Shown: piece after piece, positions 19,601 to 29,927 of the stretch | Layout of the letters: each line of letters opens with the position of its first letter | Numbering within the stretch: position 1 is the first letter of the stretch | NCBI RefSeq assembly: GCF_003797185.1 | Contig: NZ_RKMH01000009.1 | Coordinates: 186,001 to 250,000, forward strand | Direction of reading: 5' to 3' | DNA from: Gordonia oryzae | GTDB lineage: Bacteria > Actinomycetota > Actinomycetes > Mycobacteriales > Mycobacteriaceae | DNA length: 64,000 nucleotides | Program-made: the position numbers and the translations under genes | The notes under the pieces: model-generated | Database searches by the model: none | The model's input: the letters and a program-made list of their open reading frames with translations, nothing else | What the model was told of the DNA's origin: nothing

Positions 19601-22005
19601 TCTCGCAGGCCATCGCGAAGTCGGTGGAAAATGGCCACCGCACCTTCCTCGAACTCTCGCCCAACCCGGCGGTCCTGATCTCCGTTGCGGCGGTGACGTT
19701 CTCGGCCGGACTCCAGAACGCCGAGCTGATCGAGACGCTGCGTCGCAAAGAGGACGAAAGCTTCGGAGTCATCAATGCGCTGATGAAGCTGTACGTGCAC
19801 GGTCACGCCGTGGACGTCGCGTCGTTGTTCGGCACCGGCGCCGGCCGGGGGTTCGCCGACATCCCGCGCACCCGATTCGAGCGAAAGCCCTACTGGCTCA
19901 AGGCAACCGTGAGTTCCGGTGGGGGCAGCGGATCGATCCCCGGTTCACACGTGGCGCTGCCCGACGGCCGGCATGCCTGGGAGGTCAACGCCGGCGCGGT
20001 CACCGACCTGCGTGAGCTGGTCCGTGCCGCGGCCGCGCAGGTCCTCGCCGAGGCGACGGTCGGTGCCGCGGTGGCCCACGGCGAGACCGGTATCGGTGTC
20101 GGCGAGGGCACGCTCACGACGACGCTGAGCCCGCACCCGGGTGGTGCATCGGTGACCGTGCATGCCAAGCACGACAGGAACTTCCGCCTGCTGTTCGAGG
20201 CGGTCGTCACCGGCGACACCGGCGCCGTTACCGCCGACAGCGCCCCCCAACCCGCCGACAGCGCCCGCCAGTCCGCCGACGGCGCCCCCCAACCCGCCGA
20301 CGGCGCCCGCCAGTCCGCCGACGGCGCCATCGATCCGCGCAAGGTCGGCTACATCGACAACTCGGTGGTCGTCGAAGAGGAAATCATCGACGACATCGGT
20401 AACAAGTGGGACCCGCAATCAGGTGAGTCCATCGACGACCGGCTGGCGATCATCGTCGGCGAATCCATGGGCTATGACCCTGAAGATCTGCCCCGTGAGA
20501 TCCCGCTCGTCGAGTTGGGCCTGGATTCACTCATGGCCGTGCGCATCAAGAATCGTGTGGAGTTCGAGTTCGACATCCCGCAGCTGCAACTTCAGGCCAT
20601 GCGGCAGGCGAATCTCTCCGATGTCTCCAAGTTCGTGAACTACGCGGTCCATCACCGTGACGAACTCGACGACCTCGCCGAGAATGCTGCCGGCGGAGGC
20701 GAACTCGACACCGCCGCGCTCAACGCCTACATCGACGAGCAGAACGCCAAACGCGCTGACAGCGCTCCGAGCACTGCCGACAGCGCTCCCGTCCTCGCCG
20801 ACAGCGCCGCGGCTCCCGCCGACCGCGCTCAGGAATCCGCCGACAGCGCTCCGGCCACCGCCGACCTCACCTCGCAGGCCGCGGTCGCCGAGGCCGCGGG
20901 CTCCGACGTCCCGCCGCGTGACGCCGCCGAACGGCTTACGTTCGGGGTGTACGCGGTGGTCACCACACGCTCGGCCGGCGGCATCTTCAACAAGTTGCCG
21001 GTCCTCGAAGAGGATGTGGCACAAGCGCTCACCGACAAGCTCAACGAGCGCACCGGAGGTGACATCGACGTCGAGGACATCCTCGATTCGGAGACCATCG
21101 AGGAGATGTCGAACTATGTTCGCGAGTTCCTCGACGCGGCCGCCGATACCGACGGATTTGTGCGCTACCTGCGACTGATCGAAGGGAAGAAGACCTACGA
21201 TCCGCGGGCCGGTGATCCGACTCCGGTGCTGCTGTTCCATCCCGCCGGCGGTAACACCTCGGCGTACGAGGCGCTGCTCAAGCGGCTGCCGGATTCGGTG
21301 CCGGTCATTGGTTTCGACAGGGTCGAGGGCAGCATCGAAGAGCGTGTGCGGCAATACATGCCACGCCTGCGCGAGTTGCAGCCGCACGGCCCATACGTTC
21401 TTCTCGGCTGGTCGCTCGGCGGCGCGCTCGCCTATGGTGCCGCGCAGGTGTTGCACGACGAGGGCGAGCAGGTCGAGTTCGTGGGTCTCATCGACGTTGT
21501 CCGTCCCCGCCACGATGTCGTGGAGACCCCCGACACCAAGCGGGCCCGACTGGAGCGTTGGAAGGACTTCGCGATCCGCAACTACGATCTCGACGCCGAC
21601 ATCCCGATCCCGATGGATCGCCTCGTCGAGGCCGACGATGAGGGGCAGTTCGCGATCATCATGGAAATGATGTCGATGTCGGGCACCAAGATCCCCGGCG
21701 GAATCATCGAGCACCAGCGCACCTCGTTCATCGACAATCGCGCGCTCACCAACATCGCTCCGACGCCCTACGGCGGCAAGGTCGTGTTGTACCGCGCCGA
21801 CAAGATGCACGACGGCGCGATCGAGCTTGAGCCGCAGTGGGCGGAGATCGACGAAGACGGTCGGTGGGGTGAGGTGGTCGACGACCTCGAGATCATCCAC
21901 ATCGGCGGCGATCATCTGTCGATCGTCGATGAGCCGTACATCGGCAGAATCGGCGCCGATCTGACCCGCCGACTCGGTACCGTCGGTTCCACCACCAGCA
22001 AGTGA
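16696..22005 (+). CDS. pks13: Polyketide synthase Pks13 (mycolic acid condensase)
   Basis: Pks13 condenses the meromycolyl chain with a carboxylated fatty acid to give alpha-alkyl beta-ketoacids, the mycolate precursors. The 1769 residues give ACP-KS-AT-ACP-TE in order. The N-terminal ACP has EFGLSSRD (phosphopantetheine Ser63). KS has DTACSSS (Cys298), EAHGTGT and KTNFGH. AT has PHSMGE (Ser801), with proline instead of the usual GHS glycine. The C-terminal ACP has LGLDSL (Ser1278), and TE has GWSLGG (Ser1573) and GGDHLS (His). The protein is slightly longer than the mycobacterial one (1733). Both linkers around the second ACP are built from an in-frame 21-bp repeat (about residues 1179-1211 and 1353-1392). 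ATG 16696 is chosen because ACP similarity starts soon after. The stop overlaps accD4. Confidence 0.97.
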   Translation: MSELNNDEPNNHVDVTSTDGETAGGLTVSELRDWLRDWVAQATGVPADQISDDRPMEEFGLSSRDAVALAADVEDKTGVILTATVAYNHPTIAMLATRIIEGDPDEGIDADDDRFWERERSDADDIAIVGLSTRFPKAGQSPESTWEALIEGRDGISELPDDRWTEFKADPRMAEVLDKRNLRGGYLDDVKSFDADFFQMSPREVEMVDPQQRLALELTWEALEHARIPASDLKGGSVGVFVGTSTNDYQLMAALGLGEGADETAAYALTGTATSIIANRISYFFDFHGPSVAIDTACSSSLVAVHQAVRSLRSGESAVALAGGVNMILTPAATVGFDTIGAVAKDGHIKAFSADADGMVRSEGGGLFVLKRLADARRDGDQVLAVISGTAVNSDGRSNGIFAPNPEAQVEVLRSAYADAALDPRQVDYVEAHGTGTILGDPIEADALGRVVGRGRVVGAPVLLGSAKTNFGHMESAAGAGALAKVVLSMGHNKIPASLNYAGPNPYIQFEATGLKVTDEVAEWPRYSGHAIAGVSGFGFGGTNAHVIVREVLPGDLEEPAAVAEPADAADAETPAADLDDEDFLTEAERAVLAAQSVAPEADAVVAERDPADDFAPCAVDGSVVPLVISAFLPSRRRKAAADLLEWLESDAGQSAPLADIGRALAHRNHGRSRAVVMARTHEDAVKGVRAVAEGKANPLVYSADSPDAASAVWLLSGFGSQHRKMAKQLYTENPVFAKYADRVDHLVQRELGYSIVEMFLDDAQTYGIEASQVGIYTIQVALADTLRHFGAQPGVLVPHSMGEASAAYISNGLSLEDATRVICQRSRLMGEGESMLIGDDIRLMALVEYSAEDINDVLGDYPGLEICVYAAPTHTVIGGPEAQVDAIVERAEKEGKLGRKLQTKGASHTSQMDPLLGELAYELTGIEPQRPTVGFYSSVDREAFYRPGHEPVHTIDYFLKGLRHSVWFSQAIAKSVENGHRTFLELSPNPAVLISVAAVTFSAGLQNAELIETLRRKEDESFGVINALMKLYVHGHAVDVASLFGTGAGRGFADIPRTRFERKPYWLKATVSSGGGSGSIPGSHVALPDGRHAWEVNAGAVTDLRELVRAAAAQVLAEATVGAAVAHGETGIGVGEGTLTTTLSPHPGGASVTVHAKHDRNFRLLFEAVVTGDTGAVTADSAPQPADSARQSADGAPQPADGARQSADGAIDPRKVGYIDNSVVVEEEIIDDIGNKWDPQSGESIDDRLAIIVGESMGYDPEDLPREIPLVELGLDSLMAVRIKNRVEFEFDIPQLQLQAMRQANLSDVSKFVNYAVHHRDELDDLAENAAGGGELDTAALNAYIDEQNAKRADSAPSTADSAPVLADSAAAPADRAQESADSAPATADLTSQAAVAEAAGSDVPPRDAAERLTFGVYAVVTTRSAGGIFNKLPVLEEDVAQALTDKLNERTGGDIDVEDILDSETIEEMSNYVREFLDAAADTDGFVRYLRLIEGKKTYDPRAGDPTPVLLFHPAGGNTSAYEALLKRLPDSVPVIGFDRVEGSIEERVRQYMPRLRELQPHGPYVLLGWSLGGALAYGAAQVLHDEGEQVEFVGLIDVVRPRHDVVETPDTKRARLERWKDFAIRNYDLDADIPIPMDRLVEADDEGQFAIIMEMMSMSGTKIPGGIIEHQRTSFIDNRALTNIAPTPYGGKVVLYRADKMHDGAIELEPQWAEIDEDGRWGEVVDDLEIIHIGGDHLSIVDEPYIGRIGADLTRRLGTVGSTTSK
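20232..20327 (+). repeat. 21-bp repeat array inside pks13 (AT to C-ACP linker)
   Basis: Four full 21-base units and one partial unit start at 20232, 20253, 20274, 20295 and 20316. Each begins with CGCCGAC followed by AGCGC or GGCGC. Units alternate between two endings, suggesting duplication of a 42-base pair. In frame they encode PADSA/SADGA heptapeptides. The same core occurs at 20754-20870 and 40705-40827. Confidence 0.9.
20754..20870 (+). repeat. 21-bp repeat array inside pks13 (C-ACP to TE linker)
   Basis: Six units at exact 21-base spacing start at 20754, 20775, 20796, 20817, 20838 and 20859. The core is CGCCGACAGCGCTC; the last seven bases of each unit are variable. They encode ADSAP-like heptapeptides forming a flexible linker. 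The units are more diverged than those of the first array. Confidence 0.88.
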
Positions 22006-23588
22006 CAGACCGCGACACCGCGGACCACGCAGAGGATCACATGGACACCACCGCAGCCAAACTCGCCGACCTGAGGGCCAAGCTCGAACTCGCCAAGGAG
22101 CCGGCGGGGGAGACGGCGGTCGCCAAGCGCGCGAAGAAGGGCATCTTCTCCCCGCGTGAGCGGCTGGCGTTGCTCTTCGACCCGGGTACCTTCGTCGAGA
22201 TCGGTGCTCTGGCCAAAATGCCCGGCGCCGCCGAGACCGGATACGGCGACGGCGTGGTGACCGGCCATGGCCTGGTACACGGGCGTCCGGTGGCGGCGTT
22301 CTCCCACGACCAGTCGGTGCACGGCGGCACAGTCGGAGAGATGTTCGGCCGCAAGGTATCTGCGTTGATGGAGTGGGCCGGAAAGATCGGGTGCCCGATG
22401 GTGGGCATCAACGATTCGGCCGGTGCGCGGATCCAGGACGCGGTGACCTCGCTGGCCTGGTACGCCGAGATGGGCCGGCGCAACGACCTGCTATCCGGAC
22501 TCGCGCCGCAGATCTCGATCATCCTCGGCAAGTGCGCCGGCGGCGCGGTGTACACCCCGGCCAACACCGACATCCTCGTCGCCGTCGAGGACAAGTCGTA
22601 CATGTTCGTCACCGGCCCGGACATCATCAAACAGACAACGGGAGAAGAGATCTCGGCCGAGGACCTCGGTAGCGCGCACAATCAGGCGCGGTGGGGCAAC
22701 ATCCATCACGTCGCCGCCGACGAGAAGACCGCGTTCGAGTGGGTCCGCGAGTATCTGCAGTACATGCCGTCGAGTTGTTACGAGAATCCGCCGGTGATCA
22801 ATCCGGGACTTGAGCCCGAGATCACCGAGTCCGATCTCTCGCTGAACTCGTTCATGCCGGACTACGACAACGCCGGCTACGACATGCACGACATCATCAT
22901 CAAGCTGTTTGACGACGGCGCCTTTCTCGAGGTCGGAGAATTGTTCGCGCCCAACATCATCACCGGATATGCGCGTGTTGACGGTCATGCCGTCGGGGTG
23001 GTAGCCAACCAGCCGAGCGTGATGGCGGGCACCCTCGACACCGACTCGTCGGAGAAGGCGGCGCGATTCGTCCGCATTTGCAACGCTTTCGGCATCCCGC
23101 TGATCTTCCTCGTCGACACCCCGGGCATCCTCCCGGGCCTCGCCGAGGAGCAGAAGGCGACGATTCGGCGTTCAGGCCGATTCCTCTACGCCTACGTCGA
23201 GGCGGATGTCCCCAAGATCACCGTGGTGCTACGCAAGGCCTATGGCGGTGCGTACGCGGTGATGGGCTCCAAGCAACTCGGCGCCGACCTCAACTTCGCG
23301 TGGCCGTCGGCCAAGATTGCGGTGATGGGTGCAGAATCGGCGGCAGCTGTGCTCACCCGTCGCCAGACCGAGGGCATGTCGGCCGCCGAGGCCGACAAGG
23401 TTCGTCGTGACTTCATCGACTTCTACAACACGATGATGGCCACGCCCTACCTTGCCGCCGAACGCGGCTACATCGATGCTGTCATCGAACCCGCCGAAAC
23501 CCGCCTTCAGCTACGAAAGGCGTTGGCGCAGTTGCGGGACAAGCGGATGGTCCGCACCCCGCGCAAGCACTACCTGATGCCGATCTGA
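22002..23588 (+). CDS. accD4: Acyl-CoA carboxylase beta subunit AccD4
   Basis: This is the carboxyltransferase subunit of the complex that makes the carboxylated C24-C26 acyl-CoA extender used by Pks13. The 528 residues span both crotonase-like halves. They include [23 protein letters not shown], the acyl-CoA pocket segment [26 protein letters not shown] and [13 protein letters not shown]. The C-terminal region ([17 protein letters not shown]) is typical of acyl-CoA carboxylase beta chains. The GTG start at 22002 overlaps the pks13 TGA by 4 bases. A biotinylated alpha subunit must be encoded elsewhere. Confidence 0.96.
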   Translation: MTDRDTADHAEDHMDTTAAKLADLRAKLELAKEPAGETAVAKRAKKGIFSPRERLALLFDPGTFVEIGALAKMPGAAETGYGDGVVTGHGLVHGRPVAAFSHDQSVHGGTVGEMFGRKVSALMEWAGKIGCPMVGINDSAGARIQDAVTSLAWYAEMGRRNDLLSGLAPQISIILGKCAGGAVYTPANTDILVAVEDKSYMFVTGPDIIKQTTGEEISAEDLGSAHNQARWGNIHHVAADEKTAFEWVREYLQYMPSSCYENPPVINPGLEPEITESDLSLNSFMPDYDNAGYDMHDIIIKLFDDGAFLEVGELFAPNIITGYARVDGHAVGVVANQPSVMAGTLDTDSSEKAARFVRICNAFGIPLIFLVDTPGILPGLAEEQKATIRRSGRFLYAYVEADVPKITVVLRKAYGGAYAVMGSKQLGADLNFAWPSAKIAVMGAESAAAVLTRRQTEGMSAAEADKVRRDFIDFYNTMMATPYLAAERGYIDAVIEPAETRLQLRKALAQLRDKRMVRTPRKHYLMPI

Positions 23589-23647
23589 CGGTTCCCGTCG
23601 CGTGTCGCTCCCGGTTACGGTGGTTCGGACCTGCCACCGTGGCCGGC

Positions 23648-23698
23648 GGTCTGGAGGCTCGTCGCTCTCGCCTCGCTCCACCTTCATCGATCTGGGAC
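23648..23698. repeat. REP-like interspersed palindrome between convergent genes
   Basis: The segment GGTCTGGAGGCTCGTCGCTC, continuing through CGCCTCGCTCCACCTTCATC, has the layout of the two elements near 40836 and 41236: a [T/C]GGAGGCTCG-type arm, a GC-rich centre and a CTCCACC/CCTCGACC-type arm. It lies between the convergent accD4 and VIT genes and may double as a terminator. Confidence 0.4.
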
Positions 23699-23736
23699 AC
23701 CCCCACTTCCGGTAGCGATGGTCTCCCTTCCGACGC

Positions 23737-24495
23737 TCACCCCACCGCATGCCCGACGAGGCGACCGACCGCGAACGTCACGATCATCGCCAGCGCGCCG
23801 CCGACCACGACGCGGCACACCGGTCGCCCTGGTGACGAGCCGCCGAGCCGAGCGCCGGTGAATCCGGTCATTGCCAGCGCGGCGACGACCGCGATGAAGG
23901 TGATCGGGATGCGCAGCGATGCCGGGGGGATCAGGATTGCCAGCATAGGCAGCAGTGCCCCGCTGAGAAATGACACCGCCGACGAGGTGGCTGCCTGCCA
24001 CGGACTGGTCAATGCGTGAGGATCGATGCCGAGTTCGACGTCGACGTGGGCCTCGAAGGCATCGCGGGCGGTGAGCTCGGTCGCCACCTGGCATGCGGTC
24101 TCGTGCGTGAGTCCCTTTTCCTCGTACAAACCGACGAGCTCGTCGAATTCCGCCTGCGGCTGCTCCCGGAGCTCACGGCTCTCCTTGGCCAACAACGCCT
24201 CTTCGGTGTCACGCTGGGTGCTTACCGACACGTACTCACCGAGCGCCATCGACACCGCCCCGGCCGCGATCCCGGCGATCCCCGCAGTGACTATCGGTCC
24301 CCGGTCAGTGGTCGCAGCGGCCACACCGATCACTATTCCCGCAGTGGAGACGATGCCGTCGTTCGCGCCGAGCACGCCGGCGCGTAACCAGTTGAGACGA
24401 TTCGACAACGATCCCCTGGCATGGGGTTCGGCCGAATGCTGGTGCGGCGGCTCTGGTGGATCGTGCTCGGCAGCTACGCCGTCGCGAGTGGTCAT
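23737..24495 (-). CDS. VIT1/CCC1-family iron/manganese transporter
   Basis: This is a polytopic protein of 252 residues. It has LNWLRAGVLGANDGIVSTAG near the N-terminus, the signature of VIT-family divalent metal transporters. Glycine-rich membrane helices (GIAGIAAGAVSMALGEYVSVS) follow, then a glutamate-rich cytoplasmic segment with EEALLAKESRELREQP that would bind metal, and three C-terminal membrane helices. It probably exports or sequesters Fe2+ or Mn2+. ATG 24495 is preferred over a TTG at 24507. It is convergent with accD4 and has no functional link to the mycolate genes. Confidence 0.85.
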   Translation of the reverse strand: MTTRDGVAAEHDPPEPPHQHSAEPHARGSLSNRLNWLRAGVLGANDGIVSTAGIVIGVAAATTDRGPIVTAGIAGIAAGAVSMALGEYVSVSTQRDTEEALLAKESRELREQPQAEFDELVGLYEEKGLTHETACQVATELTARDAFEAHVDVELGIDPHALTSPWQAATSSAVSFLSGALLPMLAILIPPASLRIPITFIAVVAALAMTGFTGARLGGSSPGRPVCRVVVGGALAMIVTFAVGRLVGHAVG

Positions 24496-24582
24496 GGAAC
24501 CACCCAAACGCCGAAAGCCCTACCGCGCAAGCAAGGTGAGGCTGAGCATCACCGCTGGTGTGCCGACGTGGAGAGACCGGAG

Positions 24583-25827
24583 TCAGCCGAATCGTTGCAG
24601 GATCGAGTGCACCGCCTGCGTCACGGTGACCCGGTCGTAGCTCTGGACGAAGTCGAAGGTGCGGTCCAGATCGTCGTCGCCGCGATGTTGATCGCGCGCC
24701 GAGAGCAGCGCCGCGAAGTGCGGCCCGAGCACGGCGACATTCCATTCCTCGACCAGGTCGTCGTCGGGGTCCAGCGGGGCGCGGTGCACGTTGCCGTCGC
24801 GGACATGGACGAGGTCGACCCCGTACACGCCGGCCAGACCGGTCCGTTCGGACATGGCCCGCCAGCGTGCTGCGGTGCGCTCGGTGAAATGCCGGGCGTG
24901 CTGGAAGGTCCCGACGACGATGGCGGCACCACCGATCGCGGCCTGCTCTTCGAGCGCCTTGCTCATCTCGATCAGGAGGCGTTTGTTGCCCTGCCGCGGC
25001 CTGAGTGACGCCGAGGCGATGGCGTACGGCGTGGCCGCCTCGGGCGGCGGGGTCGACCAGACGGGCAGCTCGGGCAGCGCGACGATGGTCGTGGCCTGTA
25101 GTGCTGCCGGTGACTCTACGGACGGATACAGCGCACCTGTCCCGAACGAGGCTCCCACGGTCATCGCGGCGACGCGTTTGGCCTCGGTGTCGACGCCGTC
25201 GGCGATGACGACGGCGTGGGAGCGCTCGGTGTGGGCGGCCAGGGTGTGGGCCAGCCGCGCCGGATCGGCGTTGGTGCCGTCGGGTGCGATGACGGCGTCG
25301 AGTAGGTCGGCGCCGGTGATGACGATGTCGGGTTCGACGAGCGACAGCAGCGTCGCCGCCTGATCGCTGCTGCACAGGCCGTCGACACAGACGATGCGGC
25401 CTTGTCGTCGAGCCTGGGCCACACGCGCCAGAGTGCGTTGGGGGCTGCGTTCGACGGCTTCGGGGAGTACGACGAGCACCTGCTGTTCGAGCCGATCACG
25501 GGTGTCGTCGTCGAGGCCGTCGATGAGTTCGAGATCCATCGGCACCAGCAGCGGCAGGATCTTCGCGATCGATTGAGCCGTGGGCGTGGCCGCGTACTCG
25601 TTCTTGCGGCGGTCGAGAGCCTGATGTTGTTCCATCAGACGGGCGGCGCGACGCAGAGCGCGAGCGGTCCCCAGGCGCGTTCCGGTGGGACCGCGCAAAG
25701 TGAGTTCGACCGCGGCGACGGCACCGTCGTGCAGTCGACACACCGGTGCGAATTGCATGTGAAGCTCCAGATCATCGAAGAGGGTGAAGCCGCTCTCCGC
25801 TGCGATCGGACCAGGCTGGGATGTCAT
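24583..25827 (-). CDS. Degenerate EAL-like domain protein with C-terminal DICT sensory domain
   Basis: The 414-residue soluble protein has an N-terminal half resembling an EAL phosphodiesterase fold (FAPVCRLHDGAVAAVELTLRGP, then GRIVCVDGLCSSDQAATLLS, then VVIADGVDTEAKRVAAM). The catalytic EAL glutamate motif is replaced by VEL and most metal ligands are not evident, so cyclic-di-GMP hydrolysis is unlikely. The C-terminal half (NKRLLIEMSKALEEQAAIGG, VVGTFQHARHFTERTAARW, LLSARD) resembles the DICT domain, usually found with cyclic-di-GMP or light-signalling proteins. It is likely a signal-sensing regulator with unknown input. Confidence 0.65.
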   Translation of the reverse strand: MTSQPGPIAAESGFTLFDDLELHMQFAPVCRLHDGAVAAVELTLRGPTGTRLGTARALRRAARLMEQHQALDRRKNEYAATPTAQSIAKILPLLVPMDLELIDGLDDDTRDRLEQQVLVVLPEAVERSPQRTLARVAQARRQGRIVCVDGLCSSDQAATLLSLVEPDIVITGADLLDAVIAPDGTNADPARLAHTLAAHTERSHAVVIADGVDTEAKRVAAMTVGASFGTGALYPSVESPAALQATTIVALPELPVWSTPPPEAATPYAIASASLRPRQGNKRLLIEMSKALEEQAAIGGAAIVVGTFQHARHFTERTAARWRAMSERTGLAGVYGVDLVHVRDGNVHRAPLDPDDDLVEEWNVAVLGPHFAALLSARDQHRGDDDLDRTFDFVQSYDRVTVTQAVHSILQRFG

Positions 25828-25980
25828 CGACGATCACGTCCATCTGCCTCGTGGCCGCGGGTATTCGACATCGGTTGCTGATATCGGATAAGTGCGGCCA
25901 GACGGGTGGGATGCGATTGTCTTCACATCCGGGGTGCCGGCAGAGGAGATCGATCGACCCCCGGTACTCCGACGTGACGC

Positions 25981-26483
25981 TCAGAGCCGGGACAGTGCGA
26001 ACACAGTGCCTGTGGCCAGGATAACAAAGAACCCGACGAAGGCCAGGGCGAGCAGAATCGAACCGACGAAACCCACGGCCATCGCGGTCGTTGAGATGAT
26101 GACCGACGCGATCACGAGGATCCGTGCGCCGAGGTGCGCGTCGGCGGTGTCACGTCCGAACGAGTGGTCGTTCCTCGCACGGTCCGCCTCGATCGCCTTG
26201 GCCCTGCCCTTCGTTGATTCACCGAGGATGGCGATGGTGCCGGCGTATCCACGCACCAGCTCGACCTGTCGATCGATCATCTCGTGCACGCCGATGACGT
26301 TCGCGCCGAGGACGTTCCGCTACGCAGCTTGAGGGTGAGGTGCAGGTGATTGACCGCACCGAGCCGCGCCTGCACGATCGTTGTGAGGGTGGACGCAGTC
26401 TCGCTGCCGAGTCCGGCGGCGGGGATCTGGTCATATCCCAACGCTATGGCCGGGGCGGGGTGTGCCCAAGCATGGCCCGACAT
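25981..26483 (-). pseudogene. Small membrane protein gene split by a frameshift
   Basis: An upstream frame (26483 down to about 26320) reads TTIVQARLGAVNHLHLTLKL. A second frame (about 26320 down to 25981) reads NVLGANVIGVHEMIDRQVEL and continues through a charged stretch into two hydrophobic segments (ILVIASVIISTTAMAVGFVG and LALAFVGFFVILATG). The two join smoothly if one base is gained or lost around 26313-26325. Both halves have high GC at third positions. It is either a real pseudogene or a base-calling error. The 5' boundary is uncertain. Function is unknown. Confidence 0.45.
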
Positions 26484-26555
26484 GTGTCACGCAACCGAAA
26501 TGGTGGATAACGATCGGATGACGCTGCGTCGTCGTCTCCTCGAAGCGTTGGGTGG

Positions 26556-29500
26556 TCAGTACCCGCTCGATCGCATCGGCGCAGGGTTGTACAGTCCCGA
26601 CCTCCGGGCGGTACCGAGGTCGAGCCTCGCCGGTGGCGCCGGATCGATCTCGGTGAATCGTTGCAGGCCACCCCAGTCACGCGCCCAGTTGTTGCGCAGA
26701 TACGTCGGCAACAGGGTGGGGGTGAGCATGGCCTCGGTGATGCCGAGCGGCCCGCCGGCCGTACCGGCCATCCAGGTCTGGCTGTTCTTGCGGGTCGCCT
26801 CGGCGTCGGGCATGATCCGCCACTTGGGAACCTGCAGCACACCGTCGTGTACGGCCATCGGCTGTTGGCAGGGAAACACCATACCGGGCAGCCAGTCGAT
26901 GAACACCGGATCGGTGCGTCCGACGACGTCGTTAAGGGTGGCCATGGTGGTGATCCGCGGCGGGGTGAGTGCCACCCATTCGGCGGGCGCGGTTGCGTTG
27001 TCGCGGACCTCGATGCGCACGACATCGGCCCGTGTCGGCGAATTCGCGAGGGGGAAGCGCAGATTGCGCCAGGTCGGTGCCTCACTGACATCAAGCGGCG
27101 TCATCGTTCCCAGTGGGATCACACGTCCGTCGGCACCGAGCCGTCCGAACCTGGCGATCACCTGCTGGCCCGGATGGACGACGCCGACCCCATCGGTGGC
27201 CTGCACCGATCCGGCGACCGAGATCGTCAACAACGGCGCGGCGTCCGACCGCGCCGGCATCGAATACCAGGACGTGGTCAGGCTTCCGGTCCCGGTCGGC
27301 GACCCGTAGGTGCCCAGAACCGGGGTCTGCGACGGGCTCAATCCGAAGGGCAACTGCACCGTCGACCCGTTGACACCTCGTGCGCCCTGACCGCCGGCGG
27401 TGCCGCCCTGTGCGGAGTCGTCCGGCGACGAAGACTCGGTGGCGCCGGCCCCCGATTGCGCGCTGTTGGCCGCCGACGTCGCGCTGTCGTCCTCGGTGGT
27501 GTCGACACTGAGTTGATTCGGAATCCCGTTGGGGGAGAATCCGTTCGGTGGAATTCCGGTGGGGGTGCCGGCCAGCGCGGCAGAGGTGTCGGGTACCGCA
27601 CGGCCGTCGACGGCAGCGGGGCGCAGCAGGCCGGTGTTCGGGTCCGCCTCCACGAGTACGTCCTCGGCCAGGCCGCACGAGTTGCCGGTGAGCGCGCGCA
27701 TGTTGGAGTTGAGCCAGGAGAACGAATCGCGCTGCGCGTAGGCGCCCTTGGCGGAGGTGGCGACGGTGAACACGATGACCAAGCACGAGATGACCGGTAG
27801 CGGGGAGAATGTCAGCCGCGAGTACCAATGGTGGGCGCGGCCGGTGCGGGTCGGCTCGTCGACGTAGTCGTCGCGGAAGTGGAACCACAGCCCGACCGCC
27901 GCGGTGATCACCGCGAGGGCCAGGATCACCCAGCCGAACTGCACGCCACCCAGCGACGGCGACCGATCCCACCACGGGACGCCGTAACTACCGACGAACC
28001 ACCATCCATTGGTTCCGGTGAAAGAAACGCCGGTCACCGCGAGAAGCGCTGCGGCGAAGAAGCTTCGGTTGCGGCGCGACCGCAGGATGGCCGGTGCCAT
28101 CATGGCCCCGGCCGCGGCGGCCAGACCGCCGGCGATGCCGGCGTACACACCGAGGTGGTGGGTCCACTTGGTGGGTGTGAACGAGATGAAGAACATGGTG
28201 CCAAGGGTCACCGCGATCAGTCGCCAGATCGGTGCGCGGGCAATGCCGTTCGGGTGAGCACTGCGTAACAGTCGTAAGAGCACGACGACCAGGCACAGGA
28301 TCATCACCAGAATGCCGAAGCGCCTGGTCAAGGTTCCGTCGGCGGTGGGCAGGATCAGGTAGTAGTAGCGGACCGGCTCCTCCCACCATTGCAGAGTCGG
28401 GCCGACATCGGTGGCGACCTGATTACCGACGAGCAGCGGCATCAGTGGCTGCGTGGCGAATATCTCGAACAGCACCGCGGTGCCCGCGGCGAGGAGTGGC
28501 GCCAGCATGGGCACCAGACCGTCACGGCGCCGTCGGGTTACCACGGCCTTCACCATCGGCCGGACGCCGGCGAGTAGAGCCGCCACCGCCATCAGCCCAC
28601 CGGGCGCGAGTGCCAGGGTGAACGCCGCGGCGACTACCGCGACCGCGTACGGCACCAACCGTCGCGTAGCGATCGCACGCTCGACACAACACCACGTCAG
28701 CAGCGCGCCCACCGCCTCGCCGGGTTCGGGGCGCAGGCCGTTGTTGTACGGCAACCAGATGGCCAGATAGACGAAGGCCGCCGACCACACCGCAGGGGTG
28801 CTGTGACGCACCGCGCGCCCCAGCCGCGGAATCACCTCGCGTGAGATCAACCACCAACCGAGCAGGCCGAGGGCGAACGCGGGCAATCGCATCCACGGCG
28901 CGGCCAGACTGACGTGGGTCATCGCGGCGATGACCTGGAAGTGCCAGCCGAACGGGTCCTGCGGTACGCCGAAGTAGCGGAAGTAGTTGTCGGCATACCC
29001 TGCGGCGCTGGTGATCCGACCGACGATGAAGTTGTAGCCGTCGTCGGAGGTGTTGGCGCCGGCGATCCACCAGAACGCCAGGATCACGAACACCACGACA
29101 TCGGGTGCCCGGATTGTCCACCAGCCCGAGGGCAGAAAACGCTTGTGCCTGCGGCCATCCCGATGGTCGAGAACGCCCAGCAGCACCAACGACGCGATCG
29201 TCATCGCGATCCCCGCGACGATGGCGATGATCTTGATCGTGGTCGGGGAGTTGACGTACCGGGTGTCGATGGTGGCGTGCAGATGCAGACCATCGCGGGA
29301 TACCGTCGAGGGGAGATCGGTGTAGACGCCGACGATCTGCGGGCGCATCTGCTGATCGGGTACCGAGAAGGAGTGCTGGCCGTCGCCGGGCAAGGTCGGT
29401 GCCGATGACGCCGACCCGCGACCATCGGCGAACCGCGCCGAGACACCGGTGCCATCGGCATGGAAGAGGATGCGGCAGTTCGGATTCGACTGCGCAGCCA

Positions 29501-29927
29501 CACGCGGTGTGCTCAGCAGGACCACATCGCGGTCGGTGACCACCAGGGCATCGGGGGTCGCCCGGATGAACAACGCACGCGCCGACGCCTGCTGCCCGCC
29601 CCCGGGCAGTGTCGAGAGCAACATCCCGCCCGACGCCGGCAACTCGGCGGCCAGCGAGCACGGCACCGCGACGTCCATGTCGATCGGGACGAAGGCCACC
29701 AGCGGCGCGGCGACGTTGCCGACCGCCGACCCCTGCGGCCAGTTCATTTCGGCTGTGGACTGATTCACCGGCAGTAGCGGGGTGAGGAGCGCGAGCAGAA
29801 AGCCCAGGAGTCCGGTGACCGCTGCGGCGATCCGCACGCCGCGACCACCGGGCCGTGTCCCACAACCCCACGTCGTCATCGCTCGCGTGCCTTCGACGAC
29901 ATCGGCCTGCCGCCCGTCACTGGTCAT
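26556..29927 (-). CDS. embB: Arabinosyltransferase EmbB (co-directional pair)
   Basis: This GT-C arabinosyltransferase forms, with EmbA, the complex that adds alpha-(1,3) branches to arabinan from decaprenylphosphoryl-arabinose at the outer membrane face. The 1123 residues show an N-terminal membrane helix and a periplasmic carbohydrate-binding domain. The catalytic-loop motif NTSDDGY follows (D295/D296), then YFRYFGVPQDPFGWH, FTPTKWTHHLGVYAG and about 15 membrane segments. A C-terminal periplasmic lectin-like domain has FPCQQP and YLRNNWARDWG. The residue equivalent to M. tuberculosis EmbB Met306 is Val302, and Ile303 is replaced by Asn. The start overlaps the embA stop by 11 bases. It is on the same strand as aftA and embC, so it is the positional embB. 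Confidence 0.92.
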   Translation of the reverse strand: MTSDGRQADVVEGTRAMTTWGCGTRPGGRGVRIAAAVTGLLGFLLALLTPLLPVNQSTAEMNWPQGSAVGNVAAPLVAFVPIDMDVAVPCSLAAELPASGGMLLSTLPGGGQQASARALFIRATPDALVVTDRDVVLLSTPRVAAQSNPNCRILFHADGTGVSARFADGRGSASSAPTLPGDGQHSFSVPDQQMRPQIVGVYTDLPSTVSRDGLHLHATIDTRYVNSPTTIKIIAIVAGIAMTIASLVLLGVLDHRDGRRHKRFLPSGWWTIRAPDVVVFVILAFWWIAGANTSDDGYNFIVGRITSAAGYADNYFRYFGVPQDPFGWHFQVIAAMTHVSLAAPWMRLPAFALGLLGWWLISREVIPRLGRAVRHSTPAVWSAAFVYLAIWLPYNNGLRPEPGEAVGALLTWCCVERAIATRRLVPYAVAVVAAAFTLALAPGGLMAVAALLAGVRPMVKAVVTRRRRDGLVPMLAPLLAAGTAVLFEIFATQPLMPLLVGNQVATDVGPTLQWWEEPVRYYYLILPTADGTLTRRFGILVMILCLVVVLLRLLRSAHPNGIARAPIWRLIAVTLGTMFFISFTPTKWTHHLGVYAGIAGGLAAAAGAMMAPAILRSRRNRSFFAAALLAVTGVSFTGTNGWWFVGSYGVPWWDRSPSLGGVQFGWVILALAVITAAVGLWFHFRDDYVDEPTRTGRAHHWYSRLTFSPLPVISCLVIVFTVATSAKGAYAQRDSFSWLNSNMRALTGNSCGLAEDVLVEADPNTGLLRPAAVDGRAVPDTSAALAGTPTGIPPNGFSPNGIPNQLSVDTTEDDSATSAANSAQSGAGATESSSPDDSAQGGTAGGQGARGVNGSTVQLPFGLSPSQTPVLGTYGSPTGTGSLTTSWYSMPARSDAAPLLTISVAGSVQATDGVGVVHPGQQVIARFGRLGADGRVIPLGTMTPLDVSEAPTWRNLRFPLANSPTRADVVRIEVRDNATAPAEWVALTPPRITTMATLNDVVGRTDPVFIDWLPGMVFPCQQPMAVHDGVLQVPKWRIMPDAEATRKNSQTWMAGTAGGPLGITEAMLTPTLLPTYLRNNWARDWGGLQRFTEIDPAPPARLDLGTARRSGLYNPAPMRSSGY

